Shown here: positions 53,294 to 62,990 of the stretch, one piece after another
Layout of the letters: each line of letters starts with the position of its first letter
Position numbering within the stretch: the stretch's first letter is position 1
DNA from: Aurantibacter crassamenti
GTDB lineage: Bacteria > Bacteroidota > Bacteroidia > Flavobacteriales > Flavobacteriaceae
Length of the DNA: 64,000 nucleotides
NCBI RefSeq assembly: GCF_016811105.1
Contig: NZ_JAFBGM010000001.1
Coordinates: 1,383,126-1,447,125, forward strand
Reading direction: 5' to 3'
The notes under the pieces: model-generated
What the model saw: only the letters and a program-made list of their open reading frames with translations
Told to the model about the DNA's origin: nothing
The model's database searches: none
Translations under genes and position numbers: made by a program

Positions 53294-54907
53294 ATGAAAA
53301 ATACCCTTTCAATACTAATAGGTTTTATAACAGTCTTTTGCATGCTTGTTTCATGTAAGGGAGAGCCAAAAAATAGTAAAAACGTGAGTATAGTAACTGA
53401 TTCAGTACCAAATGGTGAAAACGAAAAGTTATACCGACCTAATTTTCATTTTACTCCAAAAAAAGGATGGATGAACGACCCCAATGGTATGTTCTATTAT
53501 AATGGTTATTACCATCTCTATTATCAACACTACCCAGATGGTACAACCTGGGGGCCAATGCATTGGGGTCATGCCATCAGTAAAGACCTAATAAGTTGGG
53601 TTGAAAAACCAATAGCACTTTACCCAGATGATAAGGGATATATTTTTTCTGGTAGTGCGGTTGTGGATGTAGATAACACATCGGGATTTTCTGAAAAAAG
53701 TAAAACTCCAGTGGTTGCAATGTTTACATATCACGACATGAAAAAAGAAAAAGCAGATAAAATAGATGTTGAAACTCAGGCTATTGCTTATTCTTTAGAT
53801 GAAGGGTTAACCTATGAAAAATATGAAGGAAACCCAGTAGTGAAAAATCCTGATATTCGAGATTTTAGAGACCCTAAGGTTAATTGGGACGAAGAACGCA
53901 AGCAATGGACCATGGTTCTGGCCGCAGGCCAAGAAATTATGTTCTATGCATCGCAAGACCTTAAAGAATGGGAGCTAATTTCCACATTTGGAGAAGGAAT
54001 TGGAAACCATGGTGGCGTCTGGGAATGCCCCGATTTTTTTCAACTACCGGTTAAAGATTCCGAAGAAACCAAATGGGTCTTGTTGGTTAGCATTAATCCC
54101 GGTGGTCCGAATGGAGGTTCGGCAACCCAGTATTTTGTTGGTGACTTTGATGGTAAAGTTTTTACAATTGACCAAAATTTTAAAGAGCAGCAAGCAGATG
54201 ATCATACTTTTTGGGTAGATCATGGACGAGATAATTATGCTGGTGTTACATGGTCGAATGTAACAACTGCCAATGGTGGTAAACTTTTTATTGGATGGAT
54301 GTCCAATTGGCTTTATGCAAATAATGTACCCACTGATAATTGGAGAAGTGCTATGACCATAGCACGCGAACTTAGCTTGATTAAGTCTAATGGTACCTAT
54401 AGGTTAATATCAAACCCAGTAAATGAATTAAAGGGCTACCGCGGAAAAAAAGTAGCAGATAAGAATATAGCTATTGAAGGCGAAACAATTTTGGTTACTT
54501 CCAAAACGGTTAATCTAACAAAGACTGAAATAAATTTCGAAATACCCGATTTAGCTGATGGTACATACACTTTTGTGTTGTCAAATGATAAAGGAGACGA
54601 GCTTTCCTTTGGTTATGAAGCTACTGAAAATAGTTTTTTCGTAGATCGAAATAAAACTGGTGAAAATGGCTTTTCAGAAAAATTTTCTGATAGAATTTCC
54701 AAAGCAGTGAGAACTGCAAACTCAGATACATTGACCGGTAAAATTATACTAGACAAAACTTCTATTGAAATATTCTTTGATGAAGGTGAAACAGTAATGA
54801 CAGAAATTTTCTTTCCGAAAGTACCTTTTCAAACCCTATCTACATGGTCGGATATTAAAAACTTTACACTTGATAAACTTGAAATTCATGAATTTAACTT
54901 TAACTAA
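53294..54907 (+). CDS. GH32 fructan hydrolase (levanase/inulinase-type), lipoprotein
   Basis: 537 residues. A type II signal peptide gives Cys21 (CMLVSC), so it is anchored in the outer membrane. The five-bladed propeller has the nucleophile Asp62 in WMNDPNG, the transition-state stabiliser Asp193 in FRDPK and the acid/base Glu244 in WECPD. The C-terminal beta-sandwich (about 390-530) completes the family. It hydrolyses beta-fructosides; exo- or endo-action and inulin versus levan cannot be read from sequence. I start at 53294, where the signal peptide begins; a GTG at 53270 is upstream. SusC starts 12 nt later. Confidence 0.93.
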   Translation: MKNTLSILIGFITVFCMLVSCKGEPKNSKNVSIVTDSVPNGENEKLYRPNFHFTPKKGWMNDPNGMFYYNGYYHLYYQHYPDGTTWGPMHWGHAISKDLISWVEKPIALYPDDKGYIFSGSAVVDVDNTSGFSEKSKTPVVAMFTYHDMKKEKADKIDVETQAIAYSLDEGLTYEKYEGNPVVKNPDIRDFRDPKVNWDEERKQWTMVLAAGQEIMFYASQDLKEWELISTFGEGIGNHGGVWECPDFFQLPVKDSEETKWVLLVSINPGGPNGGSATQYFVGDFDGKVFTIDQNFKEQQADDHTFWVDHGRDNYAGVTWSNVTTANGGKLFIGWMSNWLYANNVPTDNWRSAMTIARELSLIKSNGTYRLISNPVNELKGYRGKKVADKNIAIEGETILVTSKTVNLTKTEINFEIPDLADGTYTFVLSNDKGDELSFGYEATENSFFVDRNKTGENGFSEKFSDRISKAVRTANSDTLTGKIILDKTSIEIFFDEGETVMTEIFFPKVPFQTLSTWSDIKNFTLDKLEIHEFNFN

Positions 54908-54919
54908 AACTCAATTATT

Positions 54920-57900
54920 ATGAAACTAAAACTCTTATTATTATTTCTATCATTTGTTCCGTTGGGGCTATTAGCTCAGGATCAAATAACAGGTACGGTG
55001 ATTTCTGCCGATGACGGAATGCCTTTGGCGGGCGCTACGGTCATTGTTAAGGGAACAACCACAGGAACAACCACAGATTTTGATGGAAACTATACCATCG
55101 AAACTGACGAATCAGATGCAATCTTGATATTTAGTTATATCGGATTTTTAACTACAGAAATGGCCGTTGATGGGCAAACTACTATAGATTTAGCAATGCA
55201 AGCAGATGCGCAGCAATTAGATGAAGTAGTTCTAACAGGTTATGCTACGGAAAGAAAAGCGGACTTAACAGGCGCGGTAACTGTAGTAAAATTAGGTCCC
55301 GTTGAAGGTCAGAGCATGAGTTCTGGTAGTGCTGTACAATCATTACAAGGTAGAGTGCCAGGGCTTTTTATCGAAAAATCTGGCGACCCTACAGGTAATG
55401 GTAATCGTATTCTCATTAGAGGTGTTACTACATTGGGTAACAATGATCCACTTTATGTTATTGACGGAGTACCAACGGTACGTCAAGAAGTATTTTCAAG
55501 TTTAAATCCTAGTGCAATAGAATCGGTTCAAGTATTAAAAGATGCATCCGCATCTTCTATATATGGTGCAAGAGCAGGTAATGGTGTTATTATAGTAACT
55601 ACCAAAAACAAAGCCAGAGCAGCAGGTGGCGAAAAATTAAGTATTTCTATTAATTCAAACATGTCTGTTTTATCTGAGAAGAAACAGCGCTATGATATGC
55701 TAAACGCGCAACAACGTGGTGAGGTTTTATGGCAAGCATCTGTTAATGACGGAGCTGATCCTAATGGAGGCTACGGTGAAATATATAATTTTGATTGGAA
55801 CGGAGATTTTAATAACCCTGTACTAAACAGTGTTAGTGTTCAACCATTTGTTGGTGGAGATCCGAATTTTCCTGCAGGCGATACAGATTGGCAAGATGAG
55901 ACTTATAAAACTGGATATGTTTTTAATAACGATGTTAGTGTATCTGGCGGTACAGAAAATTCTTTTCATTTATTAAATATTGGATATTTAAAGAACACCG
56001 GTATACTACAATACACAAATTATGATAGATACAGTGCAAAATTAAATTCGAACTTCAATTTCTTTAACAATAAGTTACGTGTCGGTGTAAATACACAATT
56101 TTCAACCTCCGATGAAACCTTGGCTTCTCCTGATGTTGGAAGTGCCCCCACACCAGGTTTAGCAATTACAAGTGCGCCAACTATTCCGCTATTTGGTTTA
56201 GATGGTGAATATGGTGGCCCTCTTGGAGCTGGATATTCCGATCGTAATAACCCTGTGTTAATGCAGTTCTTAAACCGTTGGGATAATACCGAACGTACTT
56301 CAATTTTTGGTAATGTTTTTGCTGAATTAGATTTAGCTAAGAACCTAACGTTTAGAACAAGTGTTGGCCTTGATTATAATGATATTAAACGTAAAGACAT
56401 TGAAACCACTGTTAATAATGGATTTGTAACAAGAGGTAATAATAGGTTAATAATAGATTCTAATAAGTTTACAAGTTTAATTTTTACAAACACGTTGAAT
56501 TATAATTTGGAATTAGGAGATCATCGATTTGGTTTACTTGTGGGTACTGAATCTGTTAGAAATGATTCTGATAATGTATTTGCTTCCGCTGACGGATTTG
56601 CAGTGGAGACTGAAAATTATTTTGTACTCGGTGCTGCTACAGGGGCAAGAACTTCAAATGGTAGTTCAACAGGAAGTAGACTACTATCTCAATTCGGTAA
56701 ATTTAATTATTCATATGCCGATAAATATATTGCATCTGTTACGGTACGTCGCGATGGTTCTTCAAGATTTGGATCAGATAATAGATACGGTATTTTTCCA
56801 GCAGTTTCTTTAGGTTGGAGAATTAGTGAAGAAAACTTTTTAAAGGACAATGAGCTAATTAGCAATTTAAAGTTAAGAGGTGGTTACGGTGAGGTAGGTA
56901 ATCAAAATATTGGTGATTTAGCACGTTTTGGAATTTATGAAGCAAGGTATGGTGATAATGAGGTGCAATTTACACCTGGGTTCTTTGAGATCTATTACAA
57001 TGTAGGTACAGCCTATGATTTAAATGGAAATAATGGAGGTACACTTCCTTCTGGTTTTGTTTCTACACAAGCAGCAAATCCAGCTTTAAAATGGGAGACT
57101 ACAAAAGAAATTAACGTAGGTCTAGATTTTGGCTTATTCCAAAATAAAATTGTGGGATCTTTCGATTATTTTACTAGACAAACAGACGATATATTAACAA
57201 CTCCACCTATAGCTTCTGCCATTGGTGAAGGACAACAACGTGTGTTGAACGGAGCTTCTACAGAAACCAAAGGTTGGGAACTATCGTTAGATTATGCAAA
57301 AACTTTCGACAATGGCCTTTCTTTAGGGGTTTCAACAAATTTTGGTGCATTTAAAGATAAGATAACTGCCTTACCTGAAGAAGTTAGACCTGCTTTTCCA
57401 GGAACTGCCGAGAACTCTATTGTTGGTCAATCGCAATTTTCAATCTTCGGATATCAAACAGATGGTCTTTTCCAAAGCCCAGAAGATGTTGCTAACTCCC
57501 CTACACAAGTTGGTGCTAGACCAGGTGGATTAAAATTCAAAGACATAAGTGGAAATGGAAGCATTGGTACTGAAGATAGAGATTTCATTGGTAATACTTT
57601 ACCAGATTTGGAATATGGTGTACGTATAGATTTAGGCTACAAAAACTTTGATTTTTCTGTTTTTGGTTCTGGGGTAACCGGAAGAATTGGTCAAGATCCA
57701 TATATCCTTTGGAACAATTTTGTGCAAGGTCGTGAGAATGCTGGTCTAGGAGTCTTAAATTCTTGGACACCGACTAACACGAATACTGATATTCCATCAA
57801 CTTCATTAGCATTTAACGATTTAAGAGTGTCCGATTATTTATATAGAAATAACTCTTATTTCAAAATTAGAAATATGCAAATCGGATATTCCTTGCCAGA

Positions 57901-58072
57901 AGATTTAATTAACAAATGGGGAGGTATGAGTAAGTTAAGAATCTATTTTCAAGGAGAGAATCTCTTTTGGTTTACTCCTAACGATTATATCGGATCTGAT
58001 CCAGAGCGTACTGATGTAAATAGAATTCCAGTACCAACTGTATTATCACTAGGACTTAACGTGAATTTTTAA
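54920..58072 (+). CDS. SusC/RagA TonB-linked outer-membrane transporter of the fructan locus
   Basis: 1050 residues. Signal peptide about 1-20 (LSFVPLGLLAQ), CarboxypepD_reg-like domain about 22-95 (GTVISADDGMPLAGATVIVK, TTDFDGNYTI), TonB-box-like DEVVLTGY at 101-108, plug about 114-230 (DPLYVIDGVPTVR, SVQVLKDASASSIYGARAGNGVI), then a beta barrel ending SLGLNVNF. Unlike the SusC at 3027 it has no STN domain, which fits control by the HTCS rather than by sigma/FecR. It imports fructo-oligosaccharides with SusD, encoded 11 nt downstream. Confidence 0.95.
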   Translation: MKLKLLLLFLSFVPLGLLAQDQITGTVISADDGMPLAGATVIVKGTTTGTTTDFDGNYTIETDESDAILIFSYIGFLTTEMAVDGQTTIDLAMQADAQQLDEVVLTGYATERKADLTGAVTVVKLGPVEGQSMSSGSAVQSLQGRVPGLFIEKSGDPTGNGNRILIRGVTTLGNNDPLYVIDGVPTVRQEVFSSLNPSAIESVQVLKDASASSIYGARAGNGVIIVTTKNKARAAGGEKLSISINSNMSVLSEKKQRYDMLNAQQRGEVLWQASVNDGADPNGGYGEIYNFDWNGDFNNPVLNSVSVQPFVGGDPNFPAGDTDWQDETYKTGYVFNNDVSVSGGTENSFHLLNIGYLKNTGILQYTNYDRYSAKLNSNFNFFNNKLRVGVNTQFSTSDETLASPDVGSAPTPGLAITSAPTIPLFGLDGEYGGPLGAGYSDRNNPVLMQFLNRWDNTERTSIFGNVFAELDLAKNLTFRTSVGLDYNDIKRKDIETTVNNGFVTRGNNRLIIDSNKFTSLIFTNTLNYNLELGDHRFGLLVGTESVRNDSDNVFASADGFAVETENYFVLGAATGARTSNGSSTGSRLLSQFGKFNYSYADKYIASVTVRRDGSSRFGSDNRYGIFPAVSLGWRISEENFLKDNELISNLKLRGGYGEVGNQNIGDLARFGIYEARYGDNEVQFTPGFFEIYYNVGTAYDLNGNNGGTLPSGFVSTQAANPALKWETTKEINVGLDFGLFQNKIVGSFDYFTRQTDDILTTPPIASAIGEGQQRVLNGASTETKGWELSLDYAKTFDNGLSLGVSTNFGAFKDKITALPEEVRPAFPGTAENSIVGQSQFSIFGYQTDGLFQSPEDVANSPTQVGARPGGLKFKDISGNGSIGTEDRDFIGNTLPDLEYGVRIDLGYKNFDFSVFGSGVTGRIGQDPYILWNNFVQGRENAGLGVLNSWTPTNTNTDIPSTSLAFNDLRVSDYLYRNNSYFKIRNMQIGYSLPEDLINKWGGMSKLRIYFQGENLFWFTPNDYIGSDPERTDVNRIPVPTVLSLGLNVNF

Positions 58073-58083
58073 AAATTGAAATC

Positions 58084-59829
58084 ATGAAAAATAGAAAAAT
58101 ATATTTATTAGTAATGTTGGTTTCAATACTCTTCGTCTCTTGTGAAGATGACTTTTTAGAGTATGAGCCAGAAGGTGTGCTGTCCAACGAAAATGTGGCT
58201 ACAGCAGATAATGCAGAGGCCTTAGTAGTGGCGGCTTATGCAGGAATCGCGAATGATGATATGATTGGTCCACTTACGCAAATGTGGGTTTATGGTAGCG
58301 TTCGATCTGATGATGCATATAAAGGCGGAGGTGGCCGTGGTGATGTGGATATTGTGGATAAATACGAACAATACAACCTAACGGAAGCCGATAATGGTAC
58401 AGATTGGATGGGACCAAGGACTTGGACCAACTATTATGCTGCAATTTCGAGAGCAAATTTTGCATTGTCTGTAATTAACGAAATTCCTGATGGTGATTAC
58501 CCAAATAAAACCATTCGACAAGCAGAGCTTCGTTTTTTAAGGGCTCATTCGCATTTTATTTTGAAGCAGTTGTTCAAGAAAATTCCATATATAACTGAAG
58601 AGCTAACACAAGATGAAATTGCCTCAGTTTCTAATGATCTTTCAAATGATGAATTATGGAATACCATAGCTCAAGATTTTCAATTCGCATTTGATAATTT
58701 GCCTCAATCGCAAGATCAAGTTGGAAGAGCTGATAAAAATGCAGCTGCGGCATATCTAGCCAAGCTACGTTTGTATCAAGCTTATGAGCAAAATGAAACG
58801 CACCAAGTTACAAATATCAACACTGCTCGGTTAGAAGAAGTTATCACTTTTGCTGATGCAGTAACTGCCAGCTTAGAACCAGATTATGCAAATAATTATT
58901 TAGATGGTTTTGACAATGGCCCAGAATCAATTTGGGCAGCACAATTCTCAATAAACGATGGTACAATAGTTAGTCGTGTAAGTTTTGTAACTGGTCTAAA
59001 TTCTCCGCACGGAACTGGTTTATACGGATGTTGTGGTTTCCATTTGGCAAGTCAGAACATGGTTAATGCCTTTAGAACAGACGCAAGCGGGCTTCCATTA
59101 TTAGATACTTTTAATGATGAGGATATTTTTAATACAGTAGAAGATGATGGAACTTCTGTTCCTGCTGCAGGTCTTACTATTGATCCGAGGCTCGACCATA
59201 CTGTTGGACTACCTGGAAGACCATTTAAATATAGAAATACGGTTAACGAAACGGGTGATATGGTGTATAATTTTAGTTGGGCTAGAGATCCTGGGGTATA
59301 TGGATACTTTGGTAATATGAAAGAACAACAAGCACCCGATTGTTCTTGTTATGTTAAAGAAGGCCCGTTTGTTGGTACATCTAAAAATGTTGATTTTATA
59401 CGCTATGCCGATGTGCTTTTATTTAAGGCCGAAGCTTTAATTCAGTTAGACAGATGGGATGAAGCATTGCCAATAATAAATCAGATTAGAACTCGTGCTG
59501 CTGCAAGTACCGCAAGGCCTATTGCTGCTGGTGCAGATGATATTTACAACATTGGTACCTATACAGATTTTCCAAGTAAAGAGTTTGCGCTTAAGGCATT
59601 AAAGTTTGAAAGAAGACTAGAGTTTGGAATGGAAGGACCAAGATTCTTTGATTTGGTTAGGTGGGGCGAAGCAGCTGAAGTGCTTAATGCTTATTTAGCT
59701 ACGGAAAAGACTAAAAGAGATTTCTTAGCGAGTGCACAATTTACTGCTGGTAGAGATGAGTATTACCCAATACCACAAAGAGAAATTGATTTTACAGGTG
59801 GCGTGTACGCGCAAAACCCAGGGTATTAA
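58084..59829 (+). CDS. SusD/RagB-like glycan-binding lipoprotein of the fructan locus
   Basis: 581 residues. A lipobox gives Cys20 (LFVSC), followed by EDDFLEYEPEGVLSNENV, the usual SusD beginning. TPR-like helices and the C-terminal motif PIPQREIDFTGGVYAQNPGY are typical; LRWD-type end segments include FERRLEFGMEGPRFFDLVRWGEA. It caps SusC on the cell surface. A strong terminator lies about 50 bp downstream, and the glucokinase gene begins just beyond it. Confidence 0.95.
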   Translation: MKNRKIYLLVMLVSILFVSCEDDFLEYEPEGVLSNENVATADNAEALVVAAYAGIANDDMIGPLTQMWVYGSVRSDDAYKGGGGRGDVDIVDKYEQYNLTEADNGTDWMGPRTWTNYYAAISRANFALSVINEIPDGDYPNKTIRQAELRFLRAHSHFILKQLFKKIPYITEELTQDEIASVSNDLSNDELWNTIAQDFQFAFDNLPQSQDQVGRADKNAAAAYLAKLRLYQAYEQNETHQVTNINTARLEEVITFADAVTASLEPDYANNYLDGFDNGPESIWAAQFSINDGTIVSRVSFVTGLNSPHGTGLYGCCGFHLASQNMVNAFRTDASGLPLLDTFNDEDIFNTVEDDGTSVPAAGLTIDPRLDHTVGLPGRPFKYRNTVNETGDMVYNFSWARDPGVYGYFGNMKEQQAPDCSCYVKEGPFVGTSKNVDFIRYADVLLFKAEALIQLDRWDEALPIINQIRTRAAASTARPIAAGADDIYNIGTYTDFPSKEFALKALKFERRLEFGMEGPRFFDLVRWGEAAEVLNAYLATEKTKRDFLASAQFTAGRDEYYPIPQREIDFTGGVYAQNPGY

Positions 59830-59877
59830 ATAAATTGAGAAAATTCAGTGTTCTGAATTAGTTGAGTTGGTTTTTGA

Positions 59878-59907
59878 AAGCACGGGTGTTGTTTCCCGTG
59901 CTTTTTT
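59878..59907 (+). terminator. Terminator after SusD of the fructan locus
   Basis: A perfect 9-bp stem (AAGCACGGG with CCCGTGCTT) around an 8-nt loop, followed by T residues to 59907. It stands only 22 bp before the glucokinase start codon, so that gene depends on leakage or on an unseen promoter. Confidence 0.85.
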
Positions 59908-59928
59908 CATGAATTTCTGTTAGATAAA

Positions 59929-60684
59929 ATGAAAATATTAGGAATAGATATAGGTGGGTCTGGAATAAAAGGTGCTGTAGTTGATACAGTAAATGGTAAA
60001 TTGGTTACCGAGAGAATTCGATTCGAAACACCGCAACCTGCACACCCAGAAGAAGTAGCTAAAACAGTTCAACAATTAGTTCGTCAATTAAATTGGCAAG
60101 GTGTTGTTGGATGTAGTTTTCCAATGGTAGTTGTTAACGACACCTGTAAAACTGCAGGAAATATGACGAATAATTGGGTTGATATAGAAATAGCTAAACT
60201 CTTTCAAAAGAAATGTGTGAATACCAATTTTTATATAGGTAATGATGCAGATTTGGCCGGGTTAGCAGAAATGAAATTAGGTGTTGGGAATGGTTTAAAA
60301 GGTAAAGTAATCATGGTTACTATAGGTACTGGTTTGGGTACGGGAGTTTTCTACAATGGTAATTTAATTCCGAATATTGAAATGGGTCGTGTTCTATACA
60401 AGGATGGATTACCCGTTGAATTTTTTGCTTCTGGATTGGCAAGGAAAAAAAATAATTTGAAATTGAAAGAATGGGCAAGTCGATTCGATTATTTTCTTAC
60501 GCATGTAAAAAGAATAATGTCTCCTGATTATTTTATAATTGGTGGAGGTTTAAGTAAGAAATTTAATAAGTTTAGTAAGCACCTTTCTATTGATACACCT
60601 ACAAGAGTTGCACATTTCGAAAACGATGCCGGAATTGTTGGTGCTGCCCTTTATGCAGCATCTTGTTTAGGAAATGAAGGTTGA
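59929..60684 (+). CDS. ppgK: Polyphosphate-type glucokinase (ROK family)
   Basis: 251 residues, the length of polyphosphate glucokinases rather than the about 300 of ATP-type ROK kinases. The phosphate-binding opening is GIDIGGSGIKG (5-15). The catalytic Asp106 lies in IGNDADLAGLAEM, TIGTGLGTGVF (131-141) is the glycine loop, and FIIGGGLSKK plus NDAGIVGAALYA close the fold. PPGK uses polyphosphate to make glucose-6-phosphate. The context suggests it uses the terminal glucose of inulin-type fructans; that is inference. It lies beyond a terminator and converges on the AraC/TPR gene. Confidence 0.85.
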   Translation: MKILGIDIGGSGIKGAVVDTVNGKLVTERIRFETPQPAHPEEVAKTVQQLVRQLNWQGVVGCSFPMVVVNDTCKTAGNMTNNWVDIEIAKLFQKKCVNTNFYIGNDADLAGLAEMKLGVGNGLKGKVIMVTIGTGLGTGVFYNGNLIPNIEMGRVLYKDGLPVEFFASGLARKKNNLKLKEWASRFDYFLTHVKRIMSPDYFIIGGGLSKKFNKFSKHLSIDTPTRVAHFENDAGIVGAALYAASCLGNEG

Positions 60685-60698
60685 GTAAATCAAAAATT

Positions 60699-62753
60699 TT
60701 AAAGAAGATCATTTTTCTCAAGTGAAGATTTTAATTTGGCTTGATTTTCCCAAAAACGATCTTTAATTTTTTGAATTGTCTTGTTATAATTTGGGTGACT
60801 TTTTAAAGGTGATATAAGTGGGTCTTTTTCTATAAATAAAAGAACCCAATATTGATAATGGTCCTGTGTCGCAAAAATGTTGAGTTGTTCAATGGCTTCA
60901 TCAATTTTACCTTCATGGGCATAAAGCATTGCTGTGCTGGCACTTTTATAAATAGATTTGTCATTTTTGCAATACGCCGCATAAGCATTATAAAATGTAG
61001 CTGATTTATCTTTAAAACCCATTCTCTCATATACATATCCAATTTTTAGATTTTCATGTGGGTAAATATTTAAATTAAGCTTTTCTTTTGTCTTAGAAAA
61101 TTTATCATAGTACTTATATGCACTCTTATAATCTTCTTGGAAATAATTAAGTTTTCCAATTTCCTGCATGATATCTAATCGAGTACTATCTTTATATAAT
61201 TCTCTAATTAAAGATTTTTTAGTTTGTTCAAGATTACCATCTTTAGCGTACTGAATGTAAGCTTTTGCGTAAGGTGCGTAATAGTTATTAGGGTCATAAT
61301 CTAACGACTGATTGATATAAGTCATAGCTTCTTCAGTAAAACCACTTTGAGCTAGAGCATTACTCAGGTTTAGATAAATGTAACTTTTTGAAATGGAATC
61401 ATTAGCGGCAATATCTAGCTTAACACCCATTAGTGCATACTTTAGGTATTTTGCTGTATTCGGAATAAAATTAGAATATAGGCTCGATAGCACTTGAACT
61501 ACAGCATTAGAATTAGGATTATATTCCAACGCTTTTTCTAGATGAGGCAATGCTAATCTATATTCTTCCGTATGCATATAATACAGTGCTTTAGCGATGA
61601 GGCTCACGTCAGATTTTGTATCGTATAACAATGCCTTATCTGCATAGTTGTTAATAATCTCTGTGTAGTGTTTTTGCTTCTGAAATTCATCTAGAAAATA
61701 ATAAGATATAGCCAATTTAGCATAGGCATGAGCAAATTGAGAGTCAAGTTCAACAGCTTTTTTAAGTAATTCAATTGCTTTTTCTAAACCTTCTTTACTT
61801 CTCGAATTATAAGGTTCCAGAGCCTGAAGGTATAAGTCATACGCCAATAAGTTATTGGTTGGTTTTTTTTCTATTTGTTCCAACTCCGCTGGGGTGACAA
61901 CCGCCTTAATTGCTGCAGCAATTTTTTTAGCAATATCGTTTTGCAAGGTAAAAATGTTGACCACTTCCTGGTTATACTGCTCTGCCCATATCGGTGTATC
62001 CGTAGCGGCCTCAATCAACTGTACCGTTAATAATACTTGATTGTCTATGCGTTGTCCGCTGCCTTCAACAATATAATTTACATTTAGTTCGCTAGCAATC
62101 TCAGGAACACCTTTATAAGAGGCTCTGTACTTTTCAACTGAGGTTCTGCTAATTACTCGAAGATCTTCAATTTTTTGCAAGTTGTTTAAAGCGGATTCCA
62201 TTAATCCATTTACAAAATATATATTGGTAGAATCATTACTTTCATTTTTGAATGGTAAAACAGCAATTGACTTTTCAATAGTTACTTGTTCTTTTGTCTC
62301 ATTTTTGCCAAAATGTAAAAAGAGGCCTATTAAAATTCCTACTGAAACAAGAATTAATAGGGGCCATTTGTAGTTGTTAATCGATTTTGCCTCAACTTTT
62401 TCAGTATTAATTTTTGCTACTTTTCCTATTTCACCTGGTGGATGTCCATAATGCTCGCGAAAACATTTGATAAAATAAGAGGTACTACCAAAACCAACTT
62501 GATGCGAAATCTCCGAAATGGTTAATGAATTTTCATTAAGTAGCGCAATACTTTCTTTCAGTCTAATTTGTCGAATATATTGGCTGGCTGAAAGCTGTGT
62601 TTGTTTTTTAATTTTTCTGAGCAGATTAGATCTACTCATATGCATAGCATTTGCTAACTCCGATACTCCAAATTGTTCATTAGATATATTTTCAAGAAGA
62701 ATAGACTCTGCTTGTTTAATAAAGTTTGAATTGTTTAATGGTTGGTCAGACAT
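60699..62753 (-). CDS. Membrane-bound AraC-type regulator with TolB-like and TPR sensor domains
   Basis: 684 residues. An AraC helix-turn-helix pair sits at the N-terminus (about 13-108: GVSELANAMHMSRSNLLRKI, LTISEISHQVGFGSTSYFIKCFREHYG), followed by one transmembrane helix (about 130-147). A FlgO/TolB-N-like domain (about 158-290, IAVLPFKNESND, LNVNYIVEGSGQR) and then at least six TPR units (about 305-650) make up the outer part. A one-component membrane-tethered transcription factor that reads a periplasmic signal; the ligand is unknown. It is divergent from the ankyrin lipoprotein gene, with a 13-bp direct repeat between them. Confidence 0.85.
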   Translation of the reverse strand: MSDQPLNNSNFIKQAESILLENISNEQFGVSELANAMHMSRSNLLRKIKKQTQLSASQYIRQIRLKESIALLNENSLTISEISHQVGFGSTSYFIKCFREHYGHPPGEIGKVAKINTEKVEAKSINNYKWPLLILVSVGILIGLFLHFGKNETKEQVTIEKSIAVLPFKNESNDSTNIYFVNGLMESALNNLQKIEDLRVISRTSVEKYRASYKGVPEIASELNVNYIVEGSGQRIDNQVLLTVQLIEAATDTPIWAEQYNQEVVNIFTLQNDIAKKIAAAIKAVVTPAELEQIEKKPTNNLLAYDLYLQALEPYNSRSKEGLEKAIELLKKAVELDSQFAHAYAKLAISYYFLDEFQKQKHYTEIINNYADKALLYDTKSDVSLIAKALYYMHTEEYRLALPHLEKALEYNPNSNAVVQVLSSLYSNFIPNTAKYLKYALMGVKLDIAANDSISKSYIYLNLSNALAQSGFTEEAMTYINQSLDYDPNNYYAPYAKAYIQYAKDGNLEQTKKSLIRELYKDSTRLDIMQEIGKLNYFQEDYKSAYKYYDKFSKTKEKLNLNIYPHENLKIGYVYERMGFKDKSATFYNAYAAYCKNDKSIYKSASTAMLYAHEGKIDEAIEQLNIFATQDHYQYWVLLFIEKDPLISPLKSHPNYNKTIQKIKDRFWENQAKLKSSLEKNDLL

Positions 62754-62840
62754 GCGGATTTTAACTTGTACTAATTTAGGTAAAATGTAAAGAAATATAC
62801 ATTATCTACTTACCCTATTTTAGCAGCACCTATTTGTCCA

Positions 62841-62874
62841 TTGCATCATAATTGTTATGCCTTGCGTCATAATT
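62841..62874. promoter_or_regulatory. 13-bp direct repeat, probable AraC-regulator site
   Basis: TTGCATCATAATT (62841-62853) and TTGCGTCATAATT (62862-62874) differ at one base and are 21 bp apart start to start, two helical turns. They lie between the divergent AraC/TPR regulator and the ankyrin gene, so they are a good candidate for binding by the regulator. Confidence 0.6.
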
Positions 62875-62990
62875 TATATACCCTCACGAAACTTTACAGA
62901 TTTGTCCGCATAGCTCATAAACGTTGCTTCATGTTGTGAAAGACCTTTGTAGAAACAAAAATGTAAACAATAATTTAAATTTTAAAAAAA

